NCBI RefSeq assembly: GCF_003482105.1
Contig: NZ_QULM01000006.1
Coordinates: forward strand, 1-64,000
Length of the DNA: 64,000 nt
Direction: 5' to 3'
From: Coprococcus sp. OM04-5BH
GTDB taxonomy: Bacteria; Bacillota; Clostridia; Lachnospirales; Lachnospiraceae
The translations under genes were made by a program, and so were the position numbers. Shown here one piece after another: positions 52,076 to 63,156 of the stretch. The notes under the pieces were generated by a model that saw only the letters and a list, made by a program, of their open reading frames with translations, searched no databases and was not told the origin of the DNA. How positions within the stretch are numbered: position 1 is the first letter of the stretch; each line of letters opens with the position of its first letter.

Positions 52076-52612
52076 TTATATTAACTCGAGAATTACTTCT
52101 AAAGCCTGATCGCCCTTACGCTGACCGATCTTGATGATTCTTGTGTAACCACCGTTACGTGTAGCGTACTTTGTAGCGTACTCGTTGAATAACTTCTCTG
52201 TTAAATCAATCTTCTTTGTGCCTGCCTTCTTACCTGCTGCATCTGTTGGAACTTCAACTACAGGATATAAAACCTTAAGCATCTCTCTTCTGGCATGAAG
52301 TCTTGAAGGCTGATCCTTCTTGATTGTCTTCTCTACTTCATCGTAAGCTGTAACCTTCTTGCCGTCTACAACTTCCTTTACTCTCTTGCCGTCCTTATCC
52401 TTCTTAGCAACCTTAGCTGTTACAGTAACTTCATCGTAGTTATCCTTTTCCTTGATTGCAAGTGTGATAAGCTTCTCTGCGATCTTAACAACTTCCTTAG
52501 CTCTAGCCTCAGTTGTCTTAATCTTTCCATGGTATAATAACTGTGTTACCTGGTTACGAAGTAATGCATTTCTCTGTGCACTAGCTTTTCCAAGTTTTCT
52601 ATACATTGCCAT
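52076..52612 (-). CDS. rplQ: 50S ribosomal protein L17 with internal insertions
   Basis: 178 aa, against about 115-125 in Bacillus. The N-terminal MYRKLGKASAQRNALLRNQ and C-terminal NGGYTRIIKIGQRKGDQALEVILEL are standard. Extra residues: about 40 after EKLITLAIKEKD (TVTAKVAKKDKDGKRVKEVV and following) and about 15 around VEVPTDAAGKKAGTKK. Both are Lys-rich and likely surface loops. Last gene of the alpha operon. Confidence 0.95.
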   Translation of the reverse strand: MAMYRKLGKASAQRNALLRNQVTQLLYHGKIKTTEARAKEVVKIAEKLITLAIKEKDNYDEVTVTAKVAKKDKDGKRVKEVVDGKKVTAYDEVEKTIKKDQPSRLHARREMLKVLYPVVEVPTDAAGKKAGTKKIDLTEKLFNEYATKYATRNGGYTRIIKIGQRKGDQALEVILELI

Positions 52613-52698
52613 TTTATTTTATCCTCCTTACCCTTTTGCGGGTCTTCACTATGCTTACTATTATTCGGCTTTAGTGGAACACGGCCACCTTATAAGCT

Positions 52699-53655
52699 TT
52701 AGTCATCGCTCTCATTAAGCTTTAAACCTAACTCTCTAAGCTTAGCTAAAACTTCATCCAATGACTTACGACCGAGGTTACGAACCTTCATCATATCCTC
52801 TGGAGTCTTGTTTATTAATTCTTCAACTGTATTGATACCGGCTCTCTTTAAGCAGTTGTATGAACGAACTGATAATTCAAGCTCATCAATATTCATCTCA
52901 AGAACCTTTTCCTTCTCATCTGACTCTGTTTCTACCATCACATCTATTGCTCCGGCCTTGTCTGAGAGATCAACAAACAGATTCAAATGTTCAACTAATA
53001 CTCTTGCTGCAAGGCTTACTGCCTCATCCGGAGCAAGGGCACCGTTTGTGAATACATCAAGTGTCAACTTATCATAATCTGTAACCTGACCTACACGAGT
53101 ATTCTGTACTGTAAGATTTACTCTTTCTACTGGTGTGTAGATTGAATCTATTGCAATTACATCGATTGGAGCTTCCGGTTCCTTATTCTTATCTGAACCA
53201 ACATAACCACGACCATTTGCAATAGTGAGTTCCATCTCGAGCTTTGCATCAGGACCACTCAAGTTGGCAATTACAAGATCCGGATTAACAATCTCAAGAT
53301 CTCCATCTACATGAATATCAGATGCTCTTACCACTCTCTCGCCTGACACATCAATGTATGCCTGCTTTGGCTCATTAGAAAGTGAGTTATTCTTGATAAC
53401 CAATGACTTAATATTCATTATTATCTCTGTAACATCTTCCTTAACGCCTGGGATTGAGCTGAACTCATGTAATACACCTTTGATCTTTACCTGACGTACA
53501 GCAGTACCAGGTAATGAGGAAAGCATAATTCTTCTAAGTGAATTACCAAGTGTTGTACCATAGCCTCTCTCCAAAGGTTCTACTACAAACTTGCCATACT
53601 TGTTATCATCTGAAATCTCAACCACTCTGATATTTGGTTTCTCAAATTCAAACAT
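52699..53655 (-). CDS. rpoA: DNA-directed RNA polymerase subunit alpha
   Basis: 318 aa. N-terminal dimerisation domain ([21 protein letters not shown]) and C-terminal domain ([32 protein letters not shown]) that contacts UP elements and activators. Alpha operon between rpsD and rplQ. Confidence 0.99.
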   Translation of the reverse strand: MFEFEKPNIRVVEISDDNKYGKFVVEPLERGYGTTLGNSLRRIMLSSLPGTAVRQVKIKGVLHEFSSIPGVKEDVTEIIMNIKSLVIKNNSLSNEPKQAYIDVSGERVVRASDIHVDGDLEIVNPDLVIANLSGPDAKLEMELTIANGRGYVGSDKNKEPEAPIDVIAIDSIYTPVERVNLTVQNTRVGQVTDYDKLTLDVFTNGALAPDEAVSLAARVLVEHLNLFVDLSDKAGAIDVMVETESDEKEKVLEMNIDELELSVRSYNCLKRAGINTVEELINKTPEDMMKVRNLGRKSLDEVLAKLRELGLKLNESDD

Positions 53656-53709
53656 TTAAGCCCCTCCTTTATGGGAAAATAACTGCTACATACCAAATAA
53701 TTATAGAAA

Positions 53710-54303
53710 TTACTTAGAATATAACTCGACAATAAGGGTCTCGTTTACAGGAACATCAATCTGCTCTCTTGTTGGTCTGTCAACAACTTCACCTGAAAGT
53801 GTCTCTCTGTTAACATTTAACCATCCTGGTACTAAATGTCCTTCAGTAGCTTCCATGATATCCTTATATCTCTGTAATGACTTACTCTTTTCTCTTATCT
53901 CGATCTTGTCGCCAGCCTTTACCTCATATGAAGGAATGTTTACGCTCTTACCGTTCACAAGTACATGCTTGTGATCAACGATCTGTCTTGCTTCTCTTCT
54001 TGTTCTGGCAAATCCCATTCTGAAGATGATGTTATCAAGTCTTAACTCAAGTAATGTCATTAAGTTTGGACCTGTTAATCCCTTCTGCTGCTCTGCCTTA
54101 GCGAAAAGGTTACGGAAAGGCTTCTCTAATACGCCATAGATGAACTTAGCCTTCTGCTTTTCACGAAGCTGAAGTCCATACTCGCTTACCTTCTTGTTTG
54201 CTCTTGCTGACTTTCTGTTTGATTTCTTATCTATTCCGAGATACATTGGCTCCATGCCTAAAGATCTGCATCTCTTAAGAACTGGGGTTCTATCTACTGC
54301 CAT
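53710..54303 (-). CDS. rpsD: 30S ribosomal protein S4
   Basis: 197 aa. N-terminal S4 region without a Cys zinc site, and the S4 RNA-binding domain [21 protein letters not shown] with [12 protein letters not shown]. Often an autoregulator of its own mRNA. Confidence 0.99.
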   Translation of the reverse strand: MAVDRTPVLKRCRSLGMEPMYLGIDKKSNRKSARANKKVSEYGLQLREKQKAKFIYGVLEKPFRNLFAKAEQQKGLTGPNLMTLLELRLDNIIFRMGFARTRREARQIVDHKHVLVNGKSVNIPSYEVKAGDKIEIREKSKSLQRYKDIMEATEGHLVPGWLNVNRETLSGEVVDRPTREQIDVPVNETLIVELYSK

Positions 54304-54321
54304 CTTATCTGTACCTCCTAA

Positions 54322-54717
54322 TTATACTCTTCTTCTCTTCGGTGGACGGCAACCATTGTGTGGTACTGGTGTAACATCCTGAATACTAACTACATCGATT
54401 CCGCAAGCTGAAAGTGCACGAATTGCTGCCTCTCTACCTGATCCCGGACCCTTTACCATAACATCAACAGTCTTTAAACCGTATGGTGCGGCAGCCTTAG
54501 CAGCTGTCTCTGCAGCCATCTGAGCAGCATATGGAGTTGACTTCTTTGAACCCTTGAAGCCTAATCCGCCTGCACTTGCCCATGAAAGTGCATTACCCTC
54601 AGCGTCTGTTAATGTAACGATTGTATTATTGAAAGATGACTGGATATGAGCCTGTCCATGCTGAACGCTTTTTCTAACACGCTTCTTAGCCACTTTTTTA
54701 GTAACTTGCTTAGCCAT
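54322..54717 (-). CDS. rpsK: 30S ribosomal protein S11
   Basis: 131 aa. [36 protein letters not shown] and the C-terminal [16 protein letters not shown] are diagnostic. Confidence 0.99.
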   Translation of the reverse strand: MAKQVTKKVAKKRVRKSVQHGQAHIQSSFNNTIVTLTDAEGNALSWASAGGLGFKGSKKSTPYAAQMAAETAAKAAAPYGLKTVDVMVKGPGSGREAAIRALSACGIDVVSIQDVTPVPHNGCRPPKRRRV

Positions 54718-54761
54718 TAACTTAAAACCTCCTATGGTTTTTCAAATATTATATAGAATAA

Positions 54762-55130
54762 TTACTTCTTCTTGTTTGCAACTGTCTTCTTAGGACCCTT
54801 ACGAGTTCTTGCATTGGTCTTTGTCTTCTGTCCACGAACTGGGAGACCCTGTCTGTGACGCTTTCCACGATAACATGCAATTTCCTGTAAACGCTTAATA
54901 TTAAGTGCTACTTCTCTACGTAAATCACCCTCTACAACCTGTGTTGCATTGATAACTTCGCTGATTCTTCTTACTTCATCATCAGTTAAGTCTGCGCAAC
55001 GTGTATCTGGGTTTACATTTGCTTCCTTAAGAATACGCTGTGATGATACTAAACCGATACCATATATATAAGTAAGTCCAATTTCAACACGCTTCTCTCT
55101 TGGTAAATCAACACCTGAAATACGAGCCAT
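54762..55130 (-). CDS. rpsM: 30S ribosomal protein S13
   Basis: 122 aa. [26 protein letters not shown], then [20 protein letters not shown] near the C terminus. First gene after the 250-nt gap that carries the alpha operon promoter. Confidence 0.99.
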   Translation of the reverse strand: MARISGVDLPREKRVEIGLTYIYGIGLVSSQRILKEANVNPDTRCADLTDDEVRRISEVINATQVVEGDLRREVALNIKRLQEIACYRGKRHRQGLPVRGQKTKTNARTRKGPKKTVANKKK

Positions 55131-55271
55131 TCTAATTAACCTCCGTATAAAATCTTCTTGTGTGGTAAATCAAGCTCCAGCATATCCCAGAACATATGTA
55201 ATGGGGTGAAATGCATACACTGTCTCATGACTTTCCAATAATAAAACTATATTAATATGCAGCATATAATG

Positions 55272-55301
55272 ATTATGCCGCCAGCCGCTTCATTTTTTCA
55301 A
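55272..55301 (-). promoter_or_regulatory. candidate internal promoter for rpsM-rpsK-rpsD-rpoA-rplQ
   Basis: Minus strand: -35 TTGAAA (55301-55296), 18-nt spacer, -10 CATAAT (55277-55272). The -35 overlaps a 7-bp palindrome TCAACAC/GTGTTGA (55298-55316). The leader to rpsM is about 135 nt and includes the near-palindrome ATATGCTGCATAT. Explains the one large gap (55131-55379) in the cluster. Confidence 0.55.
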
Positions 55302-55379
55302 CACAATACGTGTTGACGCACAAAAACAAGGCATTCTCATAGATGGGCTATCATCCAAAATACCTCGTTCCTTTTTTGA

Positions 55380-55493
55380 TTAACCCTGACGCTGTTTGTG
55401 CTTTGGATTCTCGCAGATAACTCTAACGATACCCTTTCTCTTGATAACTTTGCACTTATCGCATATAGGTTTTACTGATGCTCTAACCTTCAT
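55380..55493 (-). CDS. rpmJ: 50S ribosomal protein L36
   Basis: 37 aa from [21 protein letters not shown]; longer in-frame starts have no site, while AAAGGAGA precedes this ATG. Zinc-binding form with CDKC, a third Cys in VICENPKH and the final His. Confidence 0.98.
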   Translation of the reverse strand: MKVRASVKPICDKCKVIKRKGIVRVICENPKHKQRQG

Positions 55494-55618
55494 TAGAAAC
55501 TCTCCTTTCAAAAAAAGTCCGCTACGAATAGACATTCTAACATCTTTCGATTTAAAATGCAAGCACACTTTTTTAAATTTTAAGCCACTTTTTTAGTTTT
55601 TTTGCGACTTATTTGTTT

Positions 55619-55837
55619 TTATTTATCTCTCCAAACGATCCTGCCCTTTGTAAGATCATATGGTGATAATTCAATAGTAACTTTATCCCCTGGAAGAATC
55701 TTGATATAATTCATTCTCAGCTTTCCGCTTATATGGGCAAGTACCTTATGTCCATTCTCAAGCTCTACCTGAAACATGGCATTCGGAAGCTTCTCAACAA
55801 CTTTTCCTTCTACTTCAATTACATCTGCTTTTGACAT
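55619..55837 (-). CDS. infA: translation initiation factor IF-1
   Basis: 72 aa from [20 protein letters not shown] after AGGAGG. OB-fold with [19 protein letters not shown] and ending RGRIVWRDK. Occupies the A site during initiation. Confidence 0.98.
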   Translation of the reverse strand: MSKADVIEVEGKVVEKLPNAMFQVELENGHKVLAHISGKLRMNYIKILPGDKVTIELSPYDLTKGRIVWRDK

Positions 55838-55888
55838 TTCAAATCCTCCTGATTTTAAAATCATATTATATAGAAGTTATTTTTCATT

Positions 55889-56656
55889 CTATAACTCCAG
55901 GCCCTCTGCCCTGGACAATATTACCGGTTCACTTTCTGTTATGAGTATAGTGTTCTCATAATGTGCCGCCGCAAGTCCATCGGCTGTAACCACTGTCCAT
56001 CCGTCATCCAGCCAGTTCACATGATAATCTCCAACAGTGACCATAGGTTCTATTGCTATAGTCATTCCTGCTTTTAGCTTCGGTCCTCTTCTTCTTGTGG
56101 CGAAGTTCGGAACATCAGGCTCCTCATGGAGATTTTTTCCTACGCCGTGACCAACCAGATCAACAACCACATCAAATCCGTGCTGCAGAACATATCTCTC
56201 GACTGCAACCCCTATATCCTTTATATGATTGCCTGCCCGGGCTACCTTAAGTGCTTCAAAGAAGCTCTGTTTTGTAACTTTTATAAGGTCTGTACACACA
56301 GGACTTATCTCTCCGACGCCATAGGTTCTGGCAGAATCGGAATGATATCCTTTATATATGACTCCCGCGTCAAGACTTACAATGTCTCCTTCCTTTATAT
56401 GTCTGGTTCTGGAAGGTATCCCGTGTACTACCTCTTCATTTATGGATACACATATGGAAGCCGGATACCCGCAATAATTAAGGAATGATGGTGTACATCC
56501 GTAACTCCTTATCACTTCTTCACCCAGCTTATCTATATCATATGTGGTAATACCTGGCTTTATAGCTTTCTTCAGCTCCTCATGGGTTATGGCAAGTATT
56601 CTTCCTGCCTCCTTCATGAGTTCTATCTCTTCCGGGTTCTTTATAGAAATGGACAT
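55889..56656 (-). CDS. map: methionine aminopeptidase, type I
   Basis: 255 aa. Removes N-terminal Met from new proteins. Metal ligands in the expected order: DAGVIYKGYHSDSARTY (two Asp), VGHGVGKNLHEEP (His), IAIEPM (Glu), and a late Glu in HYENTILITE. It starts two bases after adk ends. Confidence 0.98.
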   Translation of the reverse strand: MSISIKNPEEIELMKEAGRILAITHEELKKAIKPGITTYDIDKLGEEVIRSYGCTPSFLNYCGYPASICVSINEEVVHGIPSRTRHIKEGDIVSLDAGVIYKGYHSDSARTYGVGEISPVCTDLIKVTKQSFFEALKVARAGNHIKDIGVAVERYVLQHGFDVVVDLVGHGVGKNLHEEPDVPNFATRRRGPKLKAGMTIAIEPMVTVGDYHVNWLDDGWTVVTADGLAAAHYENTILITESEPVILSRAEGLEL

Positions 56657-56659
56657 ATA

Positions 56660-57304
56660 TTATTCACCTAAGATAGCTGTGATAGCTGCAAATACTTCGT
56701 TCATATCTACTGTACCATCAACCTCTTTTAATATGCCTTTGCCTTCATAGTAATTAATAAGTGGCTGTGTCTGCTCATGATAAACCTTTAATCTGTTTAA
56801 TACTGTCTCAGGCTTGTCATCATCTCTTAATATAAGATCTGCACCGCATGTATCACACTTGCCCTCTACCTTTGTTGGATTGTAAACAATGTGATATGTT
56901 GCTCCACAACCTACACATGCTCTTCTTCCTGACATTCTGTTTACTATATTCTCATCAGGAACTTCTACGTTTATTGCGTAGTCTACTGACTCACCGATTG
57001 CTGTAAGGGCATTATCAAGTGCCTCTGCCTGTGGTATTGTTCTTGGAAATCCGTCAAGCACATAACCATTCTTGCAATCATCTGCCTTAAATCTATCTAT
57101 AACTAAATCTACAACTAACTCGTCCGGTACAAGTAATCCCTTATCCATGTACTCTTTTGCCTTAGCACCAAGCTCTGTACCGTTCTTAATATTTGCTCTG
57201 AATATATCACCTGTCGAAATGTGTGGAATGCCATACTTGGCAGCTATCATCTTAGCCTGTGTTCCTTTTCCTGCACCAGGTGCGCCTAACATAATTATCT
57301 TCAT
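56660..57304 (-). CDS. adk: adenylate kinase
   Basis: 214 aa from [18 protein letters not shown]; the 38-residue upstream extension of the frame is not supported. P-loop [20 protein letters not shown], and a zinc-type LID with two CxxC pairs (CVGC, CDTC), as in Gram-positive enzymes. Catalyses ATP + AMP to 2 ADP. Normal spc-operon position after secY. Confidence 0.99.
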   Translation of the reverse strand: MKIIMLGAPGAGKGTQAKMIAAKYGIPHISTGDIFRANIKNGTELGAKAKEYMDKGLLVPDELVVDLVIDRFKADDCKNGYVLDGFPRTIPQAEALDNALTAIGESVDYAINVEVPDENIVNRMSGRRACVGCGATYHIVYNPTKVEGKCDTCGADLILRDDDKPETVLNRLKVYHEQTQPLINYYEGKGILKEVDGTVDMNEVFAAITAILGE

Positions 57305-57399
57305 ATATATAATCCTCTCCGGAGCTCTGATATCATGGTTCCTCCCCCATGAATCATGACTTCTCCCATTAACTTTATTGTTTGATTGTTTCATATTAC

Positions 57400-57438
57400 A
57401 AGAATAGGAAGTACACAAAAATGTGCACTCCCATTCTT
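57400..57438 (-). repeat. long imperfect hairpin between secY and adk
   Basis: Minus strand: AAGAATGGGAGTGCAC (57438-57423) pairs with GTGTACTTCCTATTCTT (57416-57400): 16 pairs including G-U, one bulged U, and a loop of ATTTTT. No T-run follows. Perhaps an mRNA processing or stability element that sets adk-map levels. Confidence 0.6.
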
Positions 57439-57460
57439 ATTTATAATCAAAGTACGATTA

Positions 57461-58789
57461 TTATTTATCTAACAGGAAGCCCTGATAATGTCTTGGAAGC
57501 ATCTGTGATTCAAGACCCTTCATTGTCTCTATAACAACACCTACAACGATGATGATAGATGTACCACCGAATGAGAATGTCATTCCGAAGTATCCGTTGA
57601 AGAACATTGGGATTACAGCTACTATAAGAAGACCAACAGCTCCGATAAATATTATATAATTAAGGATCTTATTCAAATAATCCTGAGTTGGCTTTCCCGG
57701 TCTGATACCCGGAATAAAGCCGCCGCCCTTCTTCATGTTATTTGCAATTTCCATAGGATTGAATGTGATTGCCGTATAGAAATATGCGAAGAAGAACACA
57801 AGTAATACATATGCCAGAAGACCTAATGTCGGCCACCAGTTTGCCTTATTGAACCAGTTTGACTGGCTTAATGCATTAAGTATCTTAGCTCCAACACCTG
57901 ATGACTTGATACCGAAAAGATTCACGATTATAGCAGGTATTGAAAGTATTGAGGATGCAAAGATTACAGGGATAACGCCTGCTGTATTTACCTTAAGCGG
58001 AATTGATGAAGACTGACCTCCAACGGTTCTTCTTCCTCTCACGCTCTTGGCATACTGAACAGGGATCTCTCTCTCAGCACCCTGGAGTGCACATACAAGT
58101 GCAACAACCAATGCAACGATAACAACAACAGTAACTACCGAAACTGTCATTCTGATGTAATCGCCTTCACCCAGATACTTCTTAGTATATGTTGTAAATA
58201 CGTTCTTAAAGTCGTTTGGCATTGTTGAAACAATGTTTATCAAAAGTATGATGGAGATACCGTTTCCAACGCCTCGCTCGGTAATCCTCTCACCCAGCCA
58301 CATTACAAATGCACTTCCGGCTGTGAGGATCACTATCATCTCTATTACAGTTATGAAGCTGTAGTTATTAAGATAACCCTTCTGTCCAAAACTTACTGCA
58401 AGTCCGGCACTCTCAAGGATTGCAAGACCCACTGTCATAAATCTTGTGATAGCCGTTATCTTCTTTCTACCGTCTTCTCCATCCTTCTGCATTTCTTCCA
58501 GTGCCGGTATGGCAATGGTAAGAAGCTGGATGATGATGGTTGCTGTAATATATGGAGTTACTGAAAGGGCAAATATTGACATCTGGTCGAATGATCCTCC
58601 GGTGAATGAACTGAAGATATTCAGTGAATCACCAAGGGAATTCTTAAGATACTGCTGAATTGCCTCTTTCTGGATGCCCGGCACTGTGATCAGACTACCA
58701 AGTCTGATCACTACCAGTGCAAAAAGTGTATATAATAATTTTGATCTAGTTTCCTTTACCTTAAAAGCATTTCTTAAGGTTTTGAACAT
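57461..58789 (-). CDS. secY: preprotein translocase subunit SecY
   Basis: 442 aa, ten membrane helices. The plug and lateral-gate regions are normal, with conserved FSSFTGGSFDQMSIFALSV, YITATIIIQLL, and a C-terminal PTQDYLNKI segment. Channel of the Sec translocon, partner of SecA. Starts 2 nt after rplO ends. Confidence 0.98.
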   Translation of the reverse strand: MFKTLRNAFKVKETRSKLLYTLFALVVIRLGSLITVPGIQKEAIQQYLKNSLGDSLNIFSSFTGGSFDQMSIFALSVTPYITATIIIQLLTIAIPALEEMQKDGEDGRKKITAITRFMTVGLAILESAGLAVSFGQKGYLNNYSFITVIEMIVILTAGSAFVMWLGERITERGVGNGISIILLINIVSTMPNDFKNVFTTYTKKYLGEGDYIRMTVSVVTVVVIVALVVALVCALQGAEREIPVQYAKSVRGRRTVGGQSSSIPLKVNTAGVIPVIFASSILSIPAIIVNLFGIKSSGVGAKILNALSQSNWFNKANWWPTLGLLAYVLLVFFFAYFYTAITFNPMEIANNMKKGGGFIPGIRPGKPTQDYLNKILNYIIFIGAVGLLIVAVIPMFFNGYFGMTFSFGGTSIIIVVGVVIETMKGLESQMLPRHYQGFLLDK

Positions 58790-58791
58790 TA

Positions 58792-59232
58792 TTACATCAC
58801 CTCAGCTTTTCCGCCTGCTGCTTCGATCTTTTCTACAGCGGACTTAGAGAAAGCATTTGCCTTAACATTGAGCTTCTTTGTTAACTCACCGTTACCAAGA
58901 ATCTTAACGCCATCACGAGAGTTCTTAACGATACCAGCTTCGATAAGTGTGTCAACAGTTACTTCTGCGCCATCTTCAAATCTATCAAGAACTGAAACAT
59001 TGATTGCTACGATGTCCTTGTGATTGATGCACTGGAAACCTCTCTTAGGAAGTCTTCTATATAATGGCATCTGGCCACCTTCAAAACCTGGTCTAGGTGA
59101 TCCTGAACGTGCCTTCTGACCTTTATGACCCTTACCTGCAGTCTTACCGTTTCCTGAACCATGTCCACGGCCAACTCTGAAGTTATCGCTATGCTTTGAA
59201 CCATCTGCTGGTCTTAATGTTGATAAATCCAT
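58792..59232 (-). CDS. rplO: 50S ribosomal protein L15
   Basis: 146 aa. [22 protein letters not shown] and [20 protein letters not shown] are diagnostic. Normal spc position. Confidence 0.99.
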   Translation of the reverse strand: MDLSTLRPADGSKHSDNFRVGRGHGSGNGKTAGKGHKGQKARSGSPRPGFEGGQMPLYRRLPKRGFQCINHKDIVAINVSVLDRFEDGAEVTVDTLIEAGIVKNSRDGVKILGNGELTKKLNVKANAFSKSAVEKIEAAGGKAEVM

Positions 59233-59250
59233 TCCTGCACCTCCTTAATA

Positions 59251-59433
59251 TTATACTTCTTCTACCTTTACTAAATAATTAACCTGCTGTACCATACCAA
59301 GAGTTGCAGCGTTGTTAGGAAGCTCAACTGACTTGTTGACCTTCTTTAAGCCTAATGCTTCAACTGTTCTTCTGTGCTTAGGCACCGCACCGATAGGTGA
59401 TTTTACTAATGTTACTTTTAACTTATCTGCCAT
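59251..59433 (-). CDS. rpmD: 50S ribosomal protein L30
   Basis: 60 aa. LKVTLVKSPIGAVPKHRRTV with LGLKKVNKSVELP, the typical short bacterial L30. Confidence 0.98.
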   Translation of the reverse strand: MADKLKVTLVKSPIGAVPKHRRTVEALGLKKVNKSVELPNNAATLGMVQQVNYLVKVEEV

Positions 59434-59447
59434 TTTTAAATACCTCC

Positions 59448-59957
59448 TTAGTTAAGTATCTCTGAAACAGATTTTCCACGAAGTCTTGCAATCTCTTCTG
59501 GAGCCTTGATCTCTGAAAGACCCTTGATTGTTGCAAGTACTACGTTCTGCTTATTGTTAGATCCTAAGGACTTTGTACGGATATTCTTGTATCCTGCAAG
59601 CTCAAGTACGCTACGTGCTGGACCACCGGCGATGATACCAGTACCTTCCGGAGCTTCCTTAAGTAATACAGAAGCACTACCGAACTTTCCGTTCCAATCA
59701 TAAGGAACACTTTTATTTTCATTAAATGGAACTGTTACCAGGTTCTTAGCTGCGTCTTCTTTACCCTTACGGATAGCTTCAGGAATCTCAACAGCCTTTC
59801 CAACGCCTACGCCAACGTGGCCATTCTTGTCACCAACTACAACGAGACATGCGAATCTGGAATTACGTCCACCCTTAACAACCTTTGTTACACGCTTGAT
59901 GTCTACTACTTTGTCTTCTAACTCAAGCTTACTAGCATCTATAATTTCACGCTTCAT
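59448..59957 (-). CDS. rpsE: 30S ribosomal protein S5
   Basis: 169 aa. [51 protein letters not shown] and a C-terminal [10 protein letters not shown]. Confidence 0.99.
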   Translation of the reverse strand: MKREIIDASKLELEDKVVDIKRVTKVVKGGRNSRFACLVVVGDKNGHVGVGVGKAVEIPEAIRKGKEDAAKNLVTVPFNENKSVPYDWNGKFGSASVLLKEAPEGTGIIAGGPARSVLELAGYKNIRTKSLGSNNKQNVVLATIKGLSEIKAPEEIARLRGKSVSEILN

Positions 59958-59977
59958 ATATGTTGTTTTCCTCCTTA

Positions 59978-60346
59978 TTAGAATTCCAGACCAGCTTCTC
60001 TAGCTGCATCTGCTAACGCCTGTATCTTACCATGGTAAACAAAACCGCCTCTGTCAAAGATAACAGCCTTGATACCCTTCTCTAATGCTCTCTCTGCAAT
60101 AACCTTACCAACGTAAGCTGCTGCAGCAACATCATTTGTCTTCTCAAGCTCAGCCTTAACAGCCTTCTCTGCTGTTGAAGCTGCTACTAATGTGTTGCCT
60201 ACTGTATCATCAATAATCTGAGCGTACATATGATTATTACTTCTGAACACTGCTAAACGTGGTCTCTCTGCTGTTCCGGATAAACGGTTACGAACACGCA
60301 TGTGCTTCTTAACACGAATTTCGCTTCTTGATTCTTTTTTAATCAT
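59978..60346 (-). CDS. rplR: 50S ribosomal protein L18
   Basis: 122 aa. [26 protein letters not shown] and [23 protein letters not shown]; binds 5S rRNA. Confidence 0.99.
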   Translation of the reverse strand: MIKKESRSEIRVKKHMRVRNRLSGTAERPRLAVFRSNNHMYAQIIDDTVGNTLVAASTAEKAVKAELEKTNDVAAAAYVGKVIAERALEKGIKAVIFDRGGFVYHGKIQALADAAREAGLEF

Positions 60347-60363
60347 CTTATCTCACTCCTTTA

Positions 60364-60903
60364 TTATTTCTTACCAGTCTTACCAACTTTACGTCTGATA
60401 GTTTCATCGATATACTTGATACCCTTGCCCTTATATGGTTCTGGGGCTCTCTTCTCTCTGATCTCTGCAGCGTACTGACCAACCTTTTCCTTGTCGATAC
60501 CGCTTACGATGATCTTGTTTCCGTCAACCTTTGTCTCAAGGCCTGCTGGATCTACCATTTCAACTGGATGTGAATAACCAAGAGCAAGAACAAGCTTGTT
60601 GCCCTGCTTCTGAGCTCTGTAACCTACACCGTTTACTTCAAGAGTCTTCTCATAACCATGAGTAACACCAATGATCATGTTGTTGATAAGAGTTCTTGTT
60701 AAACCGTGTAATGATCTCATCTTCTTTAAGTCATTTGGTCTTGATACTGTAATAACATCAGCCTCTAACTTAATCTCCATCTCCTCTGGAAGTACTCTTA
60801 CAAGCTCTCCCTTTGGTCCTTTAACAGTCACTTTATTATTTTCTGCAATATCTACAGTAACTCCTGCAGGTACCGCGATAGGCATTCTTCCGATACGTGA
60901 CAT
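60364..60903 (-). CDS. rplF: 50S ribosomal protein L6
   Basis: 179 aa. [23 protein letters not shown], and C-terminal [25 protein letters not shown]. Confidence 0.99.
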   Translation of the reverse strand: MSRIGRMPIAVPAGVTVDIAENNKVTVKGPKGELVRVLPEEMEIKLEADVITVSRPNDLKKMRSLHGLTRTLINNMIIGVTHGYEKTLEVNGVGYRAQKQGNKLVLALGYSHPVEMVDPAGLETKVDGNKIIVSGIDKEKVGQYAAEIREKRAPEPYKGKGIKYIDETIRRKVGKTGKK

Positions 60904-60976
60904 TTTGCCTTCCTCCTTATATTTTAATACTGAATATACTTGCTATATCCGGTGTTAAAACTCACATTTACCCGGA

Positions 60977-61378
60977 TTACCAGATAAATGCGAGAACCTC
61001 TCCACCTACGTTTTCTTTTCTGGCTTCCTTGTCAGTTAAAACGCCCTTATTTGTTGAAATAATAGCTGTTCCTAAACCGCCAAGTACCTTTGGAAGCTCA
61101 TCCTTACTTGCGTAAACACGAAGACCAGGCTTTGATATTCTCTTAAGACCTGTGATGATCTTCTCATTCTTGTCTGCACCATACTTCAATGTGATTTTGA
61201 TTGTCTCAAACTTACCATCTGTGATTATATCTACAGCCTTAACATATCCCTCTGATAAAAGGATGTCGGCAATAGCTTTCTTCATCTTTGAAGCAGGGAT
61301 TTCTACTGTATCATGCTTTGCTGTATTAGCATTACGAATTCTTGTAAGCATATCTGCTATTGGATCGCTCATTGACAT
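60977..61378 (-). CDS. rpsH: 30S ribosomal protein S8
   Basis: 133 aa. [31 protein letters not shown], and C-terminal [17 protein letters not shown]. The 73-nt gap to rplF shows no special element. Confidence 0.99.
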   Translation of the reverse strand: MSMSDPIADMLTRIRNANTAKHDTVEIPASKMKKAIADILLSEGYVKAVDIITDGKFETIKITLKYGADKNEKIITGLKRISKPGLRVYASKDELPKVLGGLGTAIISTNKGVLTDKEARKENVGGEVLAFIW

Positions 61379-61400
61379 AATAAATTTCCTCCTTCTACTC

Positions 61401-61586
61401 TTACCAGCTTGACTTCTTAACGCCAGGGATCTGGCCCTTATATGCTAACTCACGGAAGCAGATTCTGCAAATTCCGTATTTCTTTAATACTGAATGTGGA
61501 CGACCACATATATTGCAACGTGTATATTCTCTGGTTGAGAACTTCTGTGGACGCTGCTGCTTTACTTTCATTGATGTCTTAGCCAT
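61401..61586 (-). CDS. rpsN: 30S ribosomal protein S14, zinc type
   Basis: 61 aa. Short form with two zinc-binding CxxC pairs (CNICGRPH and CRICF), as in Firmicutes; ends [10 protein letters not shown]. Confidence 0.99.
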   Translation of the reverse strand: MAKTSMKVKQQRPQKFSTREYTRCNICGRPHSVLKKYGICRICFRELAYKGQIPGVKKSSW

Positions 61587-61604
61587 CTTGAATCTCCTCC
61601 TTAA

Positions 61605-62144
61605 TTATTTGCTGAAAGGCATACCGAATAATGTTAAAAGCTCGCGAGCTTCTTCGTCAGTGTGTGCTGTTGTAACCATTATTACGTCCATACCTCTTAC
61701 CTTATCTACCTTATCATACTCGATCTCAGGGAAGATGAGCTGTTCCTTAATACCAACAGCATAGTTACCTCTTCCATCAAATCCGTTAGGATTGATACCT
61801 CTGAAGTCACGTACACGAGGAAGTGCAAGATTTACAAAACGATCTAAGAACTCATACATCTTCTCGCCACGGAGAGTTACCTTACATCCGATAGGCATTC
61901 CCTCTCTTAACTTGAAGTTAGCAACTGACTTCTTTGCACGGGTAACTACTACCTTCTGTCCTGTGATTGTCTCAAGATCCTTAATAGCAGCATCTAAAAC
62001 CTTAGCATTTTCTCTAGCTTCACCAACGCCCATGTTAATAACGATCTTATCGAGCTTTGGAATCTGCATTACATTTTTATATCCGAATTTCTCAGTCATG
62101 GCGCTCTTTATTTCAGCGTCATACTTCTCTTTAAGTCTACTCAC
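61605..62144 (-). CDS. rplE: 50S ribosomal protein L5
   Basis: 179 aa. [37 protein letters not shown], and the C-terminal [18 protein letters not shown]. 5S rRNA contact. Confidence 0.99.
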   Translation of the reverse strand: MSRLKEKYDAEIKSAMTEKFGYKNVMQIPKLDKIVINMGVGEARENAKVLDAAIKDLETITGQKVVVTRAKKSVANFKLREGMPIGCKVTLRGEKMYEFLDRFVNLALPRVRDFRGINPNGFDGRGNYAVGIKEQLIFPEIEYDKVDKVRGMDVIMVTTAHTDEEARELLTLFGMPFSK

Positions 62145-62164
62145 CTAAGACGACCTCCTTCCAA

Positions 62165-62482
62165 TTAATCTATCTTCTCTGTCTTACCGTCAACTTTAGC
62201 TACACGAACCTTGTCCTTGCCTGTTCCTTCGAAACCGATTCTTACAGGCTTACCCTTGTAAAGATACATTACGTTGGAGATTGAGAGCGGAGCTTCCATT
62301 TCAATAATTCCGCCAGCCTGATTAGCCATGCTTGGCTTGCTGTGCTTGTATACTTTATTAATACCTTCAACTACTACAGTACCCTTCTTTGCGTCAACTG
62401 AAAGGACCTTTCCTTCTTTGCCCTTATCCTTGCCGGCGATAACCTGTACCATATCATCTTTCTTAATCTTCATTGTTGCCAC
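62165..62482 (-). CDS. rplX: 50S ribosomal protein L24
   Basis: 105 aa. KOW motif DMVQVIAGKDKGKEGKVLSV; GGIIEMEAPLSISNVM follows. Confidence 0.99.
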   Translation of the reverse strand: MATMKIKKDDMVQVIAGKDKGKEGKVLSVDAKKGTVVVEGINKVYKHSKPSMANQAGGIIEMEAPLSISNVMYLYKGKPVRIGFEGTGKDKVRVAKVDGKTEKID

Positions 62483-62497
62483 AGTCTCTACACCTCC

Positions 62498-62866
62498 TTA
62501 TAATACTTCAGGTGCAAGTGAGATGATCTTCATGAACTTCTTATCTCTTAACTCTCTTGCAACTGGTCCAAAGATACGTGTTCCCTTTGGATTTAAGTCG
62601 TCCTTTATAATTACGGCAGCGTTCTCATCGAACTTGATGTATGAACCATCCTTACGACGAGCGCCCTTCTTTGTTCTTACTACAACGGCCTTAACAACAT
62701 CGCCCTTCTTTACAACTCCGCCTGGTGTTGCGTCTTTAACTGAGGCAACGATGATATCGCCGATATTTGCATATCTTCTTACTGATCCGCCTAATACTCT
62801 GATGCAAAGTAATTCTTTAGCACCTGTATTGTCAGCAACCTTAAGTCTTGTTTCCTGCTGAACCAT
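62498..62866 (-). CDS. rplN: 50S ribosomal protein L14
   Basis: 122 aa. [42 protein letters not shown], and ending [12 protein letters not shown]. Confidence 0.99.
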   Translation of the reverse strand: MVQQETRLKVADNTGAKELLCIRVLGGSVRRYANIGDIIVASVKDATPGGVVKKGDVVKAVVVRTKKGARRKDGSYIKFDENAAVIIKDDLNPKGTRIFGPVARELRDKKFMKIISLAPEVL

Positions 62867-62878
62867 TTTTTTGCCTCC

Positions 62879-63133
62879 TTATTTTGCCTTCTCGATGATC
62901 TCAACAAGTCTCCATCTCTTGTCCTTTGATAATGGTCTTGTCTCCATAACTTTTACTCTATCACCAATCTTACATTCGTTGTTCTCATCATGAGCCTTTA
63001 ACTTGTAAGTTCTCTTTACAATCTTACCATAAAGAGGATGCTTAACATTATCTACGATTGAAACAACAATTGTCTTGTTCATCTTGTCACTTGTAACTAT
63101 ACCTACACGTGTTTTTCTCAGATTTCTTTCCAC
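62879..63133 (-). CDS. rpsQ: 30S ribosomal protein S17 (GTG start)
   Basis: 84 aa. Start taken as GTG at 63133 (product [20 protein letters not shown]), which is 7 nt after GGAGG; the upstream frame would place the ribosome binding site inside the coding region. Conserved [16 protein letters not shown] and [21 protein letters not shown]. Confidence 0.97.
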   Translation of the reverse strand: MERNLRKTRVGIVTSDKMNKTIVVSIVDNVKHPLYGKIVKRTYKLKAHDENNECKIGDRVKVMETRPLSKDKRWRLVEIIEKAK

Positions 63134-63156
63134 AATAATTCCTCCTTCCAAGATAA

